A DNA stretch of 14,740 nt from CAZAQS01 sp964486825 (GTDB lineage Bacteria > Chloroflexota > Anaerolineae > Anaerolineales > UBA4823), in the NCBI GenBank assembly GCA_964486825.1, contig CAZAQS010000110.1:1-14740 (forward strand). The letters are read 5' to 3'. This document shows, piece by piece, positions 5,664 to 12,408 of the stretch (positions are counted from its first letter, which is position 1; each line of letters begins with the position of its first letter). The notes beneath the pieces were generated by a model. It ran no database searches. It was not told where the DNA came from and saw only the letters and a list, made by a program, of their open reading frames with translations. The translations under genes and the position numbers were made by a program.

Positions 5664-7798
5664 GCCTTTTTAACAGACAGGCCGATCCGGCCGCGCTCGA
5701 CCTCGATTTTCTGAACTTCCACATCCAGGACATCGCCAACTTTCAAACGTGTCCCGGGCGGTATCTGGCTGCGATGCAGCAAGCCGTCCTGTTTAACGCC
5801 GATATCCACAAACGCCCCAAAGTCCACAACGTTCCGCACCGTCCCTATTAACTGCATCCCTACCTGTAAGTCTTCCATCTTCAATACGTCGCTGCGCAAG
5901 ATCGGGACGGGCAGATCCTGGCGTGGGTCGCGCCCGGGCCGCACAAGCTGTTCGAGGATATCCAGCAGCGTGGGGAGGCCAGTGTCTAATTCGCGCGCCA
6001 GGGTCTCGGCCGGGGTGCTGGCGAGTAGCTTCTCCAGGACTGGCTTGCGACTGGCGGGCGGGTCAGCAGGCGAAAGCCCGGCCCTCTCAAGGACTTTTAG
6101 AGCTACAGGGTAGCTTTCCGGGTGAATGGCACTGGCATCCAGTGGGTTCTCACCATCCCGGATGCGCAAGAAACCAGAGGACTGTTGGAAGGCTTTCGGA
6201 CCCAGGCCAGGCACTTTGCGCAACTGGTTGCGGTTCTCAAAGGGCCCGTTAAGGTCGCGGTACTCGACGATCTTTTCAGCCAGCTTTGGGCCGATGCCGG
6301 AGGTGTAGGTCAGCAAGGCTGGAGAAGCTGTGTTCAAGTCCACGCCAACCGTGTTGACAACACTCTCCACGACACCAGTCAAAGCCCCAGCAAGCACCTT
6401 TTGATCCACATCGTGCTGGTACAATCCAACCCCAATCGACTTGGGATCGATCTTAACCAGCTCGGCCAGCGGATCCTGGAGGCGCCGGGCAATCGAGACG
6501 CTACCCCGCATGCTGACATCCAGGTCGGGGAGCTCGGCCCGGGCCAGGGGGCTGGCGCTATAAACGCTGGCGCCGGCTTCGTTGACGATCAAGTACTTAA
6601 CATCAACCCCAGTGCGGATCAGCTCGGCGACCAGCCCTTCTGTCTCCCTGGAGGCCGTACCGTTGCCAATGGCGATCAGGCTGGCGTGATGTCGGGAGAC
6701 CAAACCGGACAATATCTTGAGGGCTTCCGCCCGCCGGTTTTGAGGCTCGTGCGGGTAGATCGTGGCAGTATCCAAGAGCTTGCCGGTCGGGTCCACGACG
6801 ACCACTTTGCTGCCCGTGCGAAAACCCGGGTCGATTCCGAGCACCACATGCCCGGCTAAGGGCGGCTGGCTGAGCAGCGAGCGCAGGTTTTCGGCAAAGA
6901 TCGAGATGGCATGGGCTTCGGCGCGTTCGCTGAGGATGCGCCGGACGTCCCGCTCGATAGCGGGCAGCAGCAATCGGTTGGCAGCGTCTTCGGCGGCTTC
7001 GTTGAGCTGTCCAGCCAGGGGAGAGCGGCGATCCACACGGAAGACCGAATAGACCGCTCCCGTCCAGTCTCGCTCGGGCAGCGAGACTTTTACATGCAAG
7101 ACCTTTTCAGCCTCGCCCCGGTTAATGGCCAATACCTGGTGGGGACGCAGCCGGTCAACCCGGGCCTCGAATTCGTAATATAGCTGGTAAACCTGCTTTG
7201 GATCCTGGGCGCCTTCGATCATCTGGCTGTGCAGGCTGCCCCACTGCAAGGCTTTCTGTCGCACAATCTGGCGGATCTCTGGATGGTCGCTGATGGTTTC
7301 GGCAACGATATCGCGAGCACCGGCGAAGGCCTGCCCGCTATCCAGTACCTTCTCATTTAGATAGGGGCGGGCCAGCTCTTCAAGGCTTTCCCGGACAACG
7401 ACCTGTTCCAGGATCTGTTGCGCCAGGCCTTCCAGGCCGGCTTCGCGGGCCAGGCTGGCACGGGTACGGCGCTTGGGCTTGTAAGGCTGGTACAGATCTT
7501 CCAGGCGAGTAGGGGTGTTGGCTTCGAGGAGCTGCTGATGCAGCTCAGGCGTCAGCAGGCCCTGTTCTTCAATCGAGCGCAGGATGGTCTGGCGGCGCTC
7601 ATCCAAGGAGCGCAGTTTTTCCACCAGACCGGCAAGCTGGCGGATCTGCTCTTCGTCCAATCCACCGGTGGCTTCCTTGCGATAGCGGGCGATGAAGGGC
7701 AAAGTATTGCTCTGGTCGAGCAGATCGATGGTTGCGGAGGCCTGTTGCGGGCGGATATCCAGTTGTGCGGCGATCTGTTGCGCGTATTCCATGCTCAC
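5660..7798 (-). CDS. tex: Tex family S1 RNA-binding transcription accessory protein
   Basis: The 712-residue protein has the full Tex order: an N-terminal helical region (about 1-300, with I-A-R-Y-R-K-E at 36-42 and D-L-Y-Q-P-Y-K-P-K-R-R at 101-111), a YqgF/RNase H-like domain (about 318-450, with G-I-D-P-G-F-R-T-G at 321-329 and N-E-A-G-A-S-V-Y-S-A-S at 406-416), helix-hairpin-helix repeats (about 485-548) and a C-terminal S1 domain (643-710, D-F-G-A-F-V-D-I-G). Tex binds nucleic acids and affects transcription; bacterial homologues are related to eukaryotic Spt6. The start is GTG at 7798, directly after the TAG of the phosphorylase gene; an ATG two codons on (7792) is an alternative. Translation probably depends on coupling with the phosphorylase gene because no clear ribosome site precedes either codon. 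Confidence 0.95.
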   Translation of the reverse strand: MSMEYAQQIAAQLDIRPQQASATIDLLDQSNTLPFIARYRKEATGGLDEEQIRQLAGLVEKLRSLDERRQTILRSIEEQGLLTPELHQQLLEANTPTRLEDLYQPYKPKRRTRASLAREAGLEGLAQQILEQVVVRESLEELARPYLNEKVLDSGQAFAGARDIVAETISDHPEIRQIVRQKALQWGSLHSQMIEGAQDPKQVYQLYYEFEARVDRLRPHQVLAINRGEAEKVLHVKVSLPERDWTGAVYSVFRVDRRSPLAGQLNEAAEDAANRLLLPAIERDVRRILSERAEAHAISIFAENLRSLLSQPPLAGHVVLGIDPGFRTGSKVVVVDPTGKLLDTATIYPHEPQNRRAEALKILSGLVSRHHASLIAIGNGTASRETEGLVAELIRTGVDVKYLIVNEAGASVYSASPLARAELPDLDVSMRGSVSIARRLQDPLAELVKIDPKSIGVGLYQHDVDQKVLAGALTGVVESVVNTVGVDLNTASPALLTYTSGIGPKLAEKIVEYRDLNGPFENRNQLRKVPGLGPKAFQQSSGFLRIRDGENPLDASAIHPESYPVALKVLERAGLSPADPPASRKPVLEKLLASTPAETLARELDTGLPTLLDILEQLVRPGRDPRQDLPVPILRSDVLKMEDLQVGMQLIGTVRNVVDFGAFVDIGVKQDGLLHRSQIPPGTRLKVGDVLDVEVQKIEVERGRIGLSVKKA

Positions 7799-9103
7799 CT
7801 ATGAAACCAGTCCATAAAAAAGGGGCAGCGGATCGACTTTATGGTCACTCCAGGTATAAGCTTCTAAGAGTGCCTGGCGGGCAGCTTGCAAACTTTCTCT
7901 GCCAGCGGCATAGATGGTGAAGAGCGGGTCGCCTGCCTGCACGTAATCCCCCACCTTGTGGTGCAGCACGATCCCGACCGAATGATCGATCGGGTCATCC
8001 TTTACCGCTCGCCCGCCTCCCAGCTGGACGGCCGTTTCCCCGACCTGGCGGGCGTTCAAAGCCTCGATATAAGCAGAGCCAGGTGAGGCGACGGTTTCGA
8101 TTTGAGGGGGCTTAGGGAAAAGCTCTGGGTCATCCACGTATGCAACGTCCCCACCCTGGGCCTGGACCAAACGACGGAAGCGCTGCAGAGCAGCCCCCGA
8201 GCGCAGGGCGGTGGAGGCCAACTGGCGCGCCTGACCTTCGTCCCCGGCCATCTCCCCTAATAGCAGCATATGGGTTGCCACGGTCAGGCAATGCTCGCGG
8301 AAATCATGCGGGCCTGCGCCATTTAGCGTAGCAATGGCCTCGCGGACTTCTAGTGCGTTTCCTACCGCCTGCCCTAGTGGTTGGTTCATATCGGAGAGCA
8401 GAGCGGCAGCCTTACGACCAGCCAGCCTGGCGATGCTCACCATCCTTTCGGCCAGTTGGCGGGCCTCTGCGAGGGTCTCCATGAAAGCTCCCCGGCCCCA
8501 CTTGACATCCAAAACGATGGCCTGTGCGCCGGCTGCGATCTTCTTGCTCATGATGGATGAAGCGATCAGGGGGATGGATTGGACGGTGCCGGTCACATCT
8601 CTCAGGGAGTAAAGTTTACCATCTGCCGGAGCGAGGTCCGCGGTTTGCCCGGTCAACACGAGCCCCAGGCTGCTCAATTGATCCAGGAATTCCTGGGTAG
8701 ACAGGTCGACCCGGAACCCAGGAATGGATTCCATTTTATCCAACGTGCCGCCGCTGAAACCCAGGCCGCGCCCGGACATCTTTCCAACTGGCAAACCGCA
8801 GGCTGCCACAACCGGCTCGACGACCAGGGTCGTCTTATCACCCACTCCACCGGTGGAGTGCTTGTCCACTGCTATCGGGACAACCTTGCTCAGATCGAGG
8901 ATTTCACCCGACTCCGCCATGGCAAGCGTCAGGTCGGTGGTCTCGCGCTCGCTCATCCCATTCAGAGTCACAGCCATGGCCCAGGCGGCTGCCTGGTAAT
9001 CGGGGATCTCTCCGCCGGTATAACCGTCTACAAAATACTTGATCTCTTCTCGGGTAAGCTCGCCCCTATCCCGTTTCTTGACGATCACATCCACGGCGCG
9101 CAT
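7799..9103 (-). CDS. pdp: Pyrimidine-nucleoside (thymidine) phosphorylase
   Basis: The 434-residue protein carries the thymidine/pyrimidine-nucleoside phosphorylase signature S-G-R-G-L-G-F-S-G-G-T-L-D-K-M-E at 110-125, with serine where threonine is usual. Phosphate-site residues K81, S83, G85 and G86 (D-K-H-S-T-G-G-V-G-D-K-T) and pyrimidine-site residues R168, S183 and K187 stand at the family positions. The C-terminal PYNP_C domain includes G-G-G-R-x-x-K-D-D-P-I-D-H-S-V-G-I. It splits pyrimidine nucleosides with phosphate into base and (deoxy)ribose-1-phosphate in salvage. Length and residues fit the broad-specificity Pdp type as well as DeoA, so the symbol is tentative. The ATG has GGAG seven bases upstream. 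It is the first gene of a two-gene transcript with tex. Confidence 0.92.
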   Translation of the reverse strand: MRAVDVIVKKRDRGELTREEIKYFVDGYTGGEIPDYQAAAWAMAVTLNGMSERETTDLTLAMAESGEILDLSKVVPIAVDKHSTGGVGDKTTLVVEPVVAACGLPVGKMSGRGLGFSGGTLDKMESIPGFRVDLSTQEFLDQLSSLGLVLTGQTADLAPADGKLYSLRDVTGTVQSIPLIASSIMSKKIAAGAQAIVLDVKWGRGAFMETLAEARQLAERMVSIARLAGRKAAALLSDMNQPLGQAVGNALEVREAIATLNGAGPHDFREHCLTVATHMLLLGEMAGDEGQARQLASTALRSGAALQRFRRLVQAQGGDVAYVDDPELFPKPPQIETVASPGSAYIEALNARQVGETAVQLGGGRAVKDDPIDHSVGIVLHHKVGDYVQAGDPLFTIYAAGRESLQAARQALLEAYTWSDHKVDPLPLFYGLVS

Positions 9104-9275
9104 AGGTAGTCTCCAAAAATTGCCAAAAACACTACACGTTCTGACAGGCTCAAAATTGAAATTGGCTGGCTAGCTCCATATTTGATCGCTCATCGCCATT
9201 CCCCATCATAATATTCGCGAAAAAAACTTACATCTTTGCATGGTCATAATGAGTGCCGATCAATAATAGCTGCAT

Positions 9276-9281
9276 TATAAT
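9276..9281 (+). promoter_or_regulatory. Perfect -10 hexamer upstream of the 9330 gene
   Basis: TATAAT occurs at 9276-9281, 48 bases before the ATG at 9330. No good -35 hexamer is seen at 16-18 bases upstream. The 226-base divergent spacer (9104-9329) is AT-richer than its surroundings and must hold promoters for both flanking genes; I could not identify a convincing minus-strand promoter for the phosphorylase. Confidence 0.35.
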
Positions 9282-9329
9282 CCAGGTGATGAATAGTTGT
9301 TTCATACTCGGTCCGAGCAAGGAGGAGAC

Positions 9330-9887
9330 ATGACCACCACCGTCCCGACCCAGGCATACCAGCTAGAAGCTGACGAGAAAGCGACCCCGGTGATGGTTTA
9401 TACACCCAGCCACCTGGCCTGGGGAGAAGTGGTCACCAAAGAGTTGATCCGCCTGAGCACCTGGTTAAGGACCCAGGCAGCTCCACAATATATCTTCCTG
9501 CACAACGCCCAAACGATGTACGCTGGAGCTGGCTCTCCGGCGCCGATTTCCGTGGCCGAGCTACATATCCCGATCACCCAGGTATGCGCGTTCCATATGA
9601 TCCCACCCCACCAGGACCCGGTCGATTACGATCCCAACGAACCCAACCGGAAAATGATCCCGGTCAGCGCGTTGGTTGGATCCTTCCGATTTGATGGCTT
9701 GCTACGGATGTCAACCCAAAGCAGTTTATTTACCTTCCTGGAAGTCATCAAGGAGGTGTACACCTCCCTCTACGAGGTGAAAGTTTACCAGCCGCAAAGG
9801 CCTTCCATGACCCCCCTCCAGGTCCCCTTTACCCTCGTGCGGAGAGATATGGCCCTGTTCTCCTGCCAGGCGGAATCTAGGAACTAA
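9330..9887 (+). CDS. Protein of unknown function, two similar halves
   Basis: I do not firmly recognise this 185-residue soluble protein; no signal peptide or membrane helix is seen. Two halves (about 21-90 and 108-180) look alike: each has a strand and a glycine (W-G-E-V at 31-34; V-G-S-F at 116-119), then R-L-S-T or R-M-S-T (41-44; 126-129), then a strand ending in a P-I-T-Q-V or P-F-T-L-V segment (81-85; 166-170). A proline- and Asp-rich linker (about 92-107) joins them. This resembles small beta-rich domains found beside signalling proteins in Chloroflexota (possibly DUF6812-like), but this is from memory. The ATG follows AGGAGG by four bases; a short CTCGG-T-CCGAG inverted repeat (9307-9317) sits just before it. 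Four bases after its stop begins the diguanylate cyclase, so the two are probably co-translated and may act together. Confidence 0.75.
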   Translation: MTTTVPTQAYQLEADEKATPVMVYTPSHLAWGEVVTKELIRLSTWLRTQAAPQYIFLHNAQTMYAGAGSPAPISVAELHIPITQVCAFHMIPPHQDPVDYDPNEPNRKMIPVSALVGSFRFDGLLRMSTQSSLFTFLEVIKEVYTSLYEVKVYQPQRPSMTPLQVPFTLVRRDMALFSCQAESRN

Positions 9888-9891
9888 ATCA

Positions 9892-11580
9892 TTGGGATAT
9901 CCTGACCTATTTGCCTTTGAAGGCGAGCCGGATGATTCGAGCGGAGACCTGCCTGGGACAGATGAGGCGGAGGTGAGTCCGCGCCCCCAGCATTCACCCG
10001 TTCCGGTGGGTTTTTTGCGCACTGATCCGGCCGGCGTCATCCTGGAAGTCGACCCCCCGGTGGCAACCTGGATGGGTACGACCCAATCCGGGCTAAAAGG
10101 CCAGGCCCTGGTCTCTTTTATCTGCCCAGACGAGCAGGAAACACTCGATTTTCTACTCTCCCTGGCGAGGGGGACCGGACAAGGCCAGGAGTTACGGGCA
10201 AGCTTCTGCTATCGGGGGATCAAGAAATTCTCGGCTGCCGGCTACGTTTCTCCGCTGTTCGAGGCGAACGGCAAGCTGGCAGGATACCAATGGCTGCTGC
10301 GGAAAATCGATGAGGCAAGCTCCGATAAGCAGATTTGGGTAGACCCCCAAGCAATTGAACAGCACGTGATCGCGCAGACCAAAGAGCTGTTGCTTTCCAA
10401 CCAGCACCTGACGCGTGAGATTGAGAACCGCATGCAAATCGAGAGCGAGCTACGGCGAGCTTTGGAAGAGCTGGAGGAACGGGCCGAGAAACGTACCGCA
10501 GAGCTGGCCATCACGAACGAAAAATTAAAAGTCGAGCTGGGCGAGCGCAAACGGGCTGAGCTGGCTGCCGCACAACGCGCCCGGGAATTGAGCGCATTGC
10601 ACGCTGCCACGGCTGCCCTGTTAACAACCCTGGACCTGGAAGACTTGCTGGGGCAAATCCTGGACGCCGCCACCAGCGCCCTACCTGCCGGTGAGAAAGG
10701 CATGCTCCATCTGGTTGCGCGCGACACCGGGCAACTGGAGATGCGGGCGGCTATTGGTTACCTGGATGACCGCATCCAAAAGTTTACCTTCCCAGGAAGC
10801 AAGGGATATGTGGCCAAAGCCGTCCGGCTGCGTACACCCCTATTGATCAAGAACGTCCAGACAGACCCATCCATCCGCTACGATGGGCAAATCCCGGAGG
10901 TGCGCGCTATCCAGTCTGCTATTGTTGTGCCCCTGATCCTACAAGATCAGGTCATTGGTGCGATCTCCCTGGATTCTGCCAGGCGATCCGCCTTTTCCGA
11001 GGACGACTTATGGCTGCTGGTCAGTTTTGCAGCCACAGCCACGGCCGCGATCCGCAACTCACAATTGCATATGGAAATGCAGAGGCTGGCGATCACCGAC
11101 TCATTGACTGGTCTTTATAACCGCCGAGGCCTGTATGAACTGGGCAGGCGAGAGATCGAGCGCGCCCGGCGCTTCGGCCGCCCGTTGACGGCGATCATGT
11201 ATGATATCGACCTCTTTAAAAACGTCAACGACAGCTTTGGCCACGAGACCGGCGACCAGATCTTGCGTATCCTCTCGGAACGCATCAGCCGCAATATCCG
11301 CGAGGTCGATATCCTGGGCCGCTATGGCGGTGATGAGTTCGTGATTCTGCTGTCCGAGACGGATATGTTTACGGCTGTCAACTTAGCTGAGCGTTTACGC
11401 CTGTGCGTCGCGGATACCCCGTTCGTCATCGAAGGGGGTAGTGCGATTAACCTGACCATCAGTCTCGGCATAGCCAAGGCTTCCGTGGGCGCTCAAGACC
11501 TGACCTCATTGATCCACTCCGCTGACACGGCCCTATATGCTGCTAAACAGGCCGGCCGGAATTCAGTGCAGCTAGGCTGA
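9892..11580 (+). CDS. PAS-coiled coil-GAF-GGDEF diguanylate cyclase
   Basis: The 562-residue soluble protein begins with an acidic leader (1-35), then a PAS-like domain (about 37-138), a long charged coiled coil (about 155-235), a GAF domain (about 236-392) and a GGDEF domain (about 400-560). The cyclase motif R-Y-G-G-D-E-F-V at 477-484 is intact, as is D-x-D-x-F-K-x-x-N-D. R470-E-V-D473 lies five residues before GGDEF and matches the inhibitory site that binds c-di-GMP. It should make c-di-GMP from two GTP, controlled by signals sensed through PAS and GAF; the ligands cannot be told. No EAL domain and no membrane helix are present. The start is TTG at 9892, four bases after the stop of the preceding gene, with AGGA nine bases before; no in-frame ATG precedes the PAS domain's first strands except by truncating it. 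Confidence 0.9.
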   Translation: MGYPDLFAFEGEPDDSSGDLPGTDEAEVSPRPQHSPVPVGFLRTDPAGVILEVDPPVATWMGTTQSGLKGQALVSFICPDEQETLDFLLSLARGTGQGQELRASFCYRGIKKFSAAGYVSPLFEANGKLAGYQWLLRKIDEASSDKQIWVDPQAIEQHVIAQTKELLLSNQHLTREIENRMQIESELRRALEELEERAEKRTAELAITNEKLKVELGERKRAELAAAQRARELSALHAATAALLTTLDLEDLLGQILDAATSALPAGEKGMLHLVARDTGQLEMRAAIGYLDDRIQKFTFPGSKGYVAKAVRLRTPLLIKNVQTDPSIRYDGQIPEVRAIQSAIVVPLILQDQVIGAISLDSARRSAFSEDDLWLLVSFAATATAAIRNSQLHMEMQRLAITDSLTGLYNRRGLYELGRREIERARRFGRPLTAIMYDIDLFKNVNDSFGHETGDQILRILSERISRNIREVDILGRYGGDEFVILLSETDMFTAVNLAERLRLCVADTPFVIEGGSAINLTISLGIAKASVGAQDLTSLIHSADTALYAAKQAGRNSVQLG

Positions 11581-11597
11581 GGAGAAAATCGCGGGTC

Positions 11598-12323
11598 CTA
11601 GATGTCTTTCTCGGCTTGCTCTAGCAACTCTCGGGTCAGGGTCCATACCCGATCGAACATGGACGGGGTCAGGCGACCGGTCTGGGTGTTCTGGCGGCTG
11701 GGGTGGTATGAAGCAACCAACTTGGGAAGCCCCTCCCCCAAGTGGTGGAGGCTGGCGTGTGAAAACTTTCGTATTGGTATAGGGTTATCCTTTTGACGGT
11801 AAATACGCAGGGTATTGTCGAAAGCAACCCTTCCCAGGGCAACGATCACCCGTACCTGGGGTAACAGAGCTATTTCGCGCTCGAGGAAAGGAAGGCAGCT
11901 GGCGATCTCAGCCGGGGTAGGCTTGTTGCCCGGAGGGGCGCAGCGGCAGACGGCCGAAATAAATATATCGTGCAGGGCAAGCCCATCTTCGCAGTGTTGC
12001 GAGGTAGGCTGGTTGGCAAACCCTGCCCGGTGCAAGGCTGAATAGAGGAACTCCCCGGATCCATCTCCGGTGAACATGCGACCGGTACGGTTCGCTCCGT
12101 GAGCGCCTGGTGCTAACCCGACCACCAACACCCGGGCCTGCAGGTCGCCAAAGCCTGGTACTGGCTTGCCCCAATATTGCCAGTCGCGGTATGCCTTACG
12201 ACGTTTACGAGCGACTTCATTTCGCCAGGCAACCAACCGGGGACAGTGAGTACATGCGGTGATTTCAGTAGTTAATCGTTGCCATTCTTCGGGACTATCA
12301 AACAATTTCAGCTCCTTGTCCAT
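11598..12323 (-). CDS. udgB: Family 5 uracil-DNA glycosylase (UdgB type, Fe-S)
   Basis: The 241-residue protein has the family-5 uracil-DNA glycosylase motifs: motif A G-L-A-P-G-A-H-G-A-N-R-T-G-R at 69-82, which lacks the catalytic Asp of other families as UdgB does, F-T-G-D-G-S-G at 84-90, and the H-P-S motif at 207-209 followed by R-Q-N-T-Q-T-G-R. Likely [4Fe-4S] ligands are C24, C27, C128 and C143 (C-T-H-C-P-R-L near the start; R-C-A-P-P-G-N-K-P-T-P and A-S-C later). It removes uracil and other deaminated bases from DNA. ATG 12323 is chosen; a TTG at 12338 would add five residues. Neither has a strong ribosome site. It is convergent with the diguanylate cyclase, 17 bases between the stops, with no hairpin there. 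Confidence 0.9.
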   Translation of the reverse strand: MDKELKLFDSPEEWQRLTTEITACTHCPRLVAWRNEVARKRRKAYRDWQYWGKPVPGFGDLQARVLVVGLAPGAHGANRTGRMFTGDGSGEFLYSALHRAGFANQPTSQHCEDGLALHDIFISAVCRCAPPGNKPTPAEIASCLPFLEREIALLPQVRVIVALGRVAFDNTLRIYRQKDNPIPIRKFSHASLHHLGEGLPKLVASYHPSRQNTQTGRLTPSMFDRVWTLTRELLEQAEKDI

Positions 12324-12408
12324 TAAGTATGTGGACAAAGTTTACCAAATCATCTAGATTCCGGACTCTGGATTCGAAATTGGACCGGAGATCTGCCAGG
12401 TAAGCTCT

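Noticed and set aside
6122..6859. A 245-codon open frame on the plus strand inside tex
   Set aside because: Antisense to the strongly conserved YqgF and helix-hairpin-helix parts of Tex; no independent support.
9104..9329. Possible riboswitch or small RNA in the divergent spacer
   Set aside because: Apart from the TATAAT, a TTCGCGAA palindrome at 9214-9221 and a 5-base inverted repeat, no extended structure or known aptamer pattern was visible.
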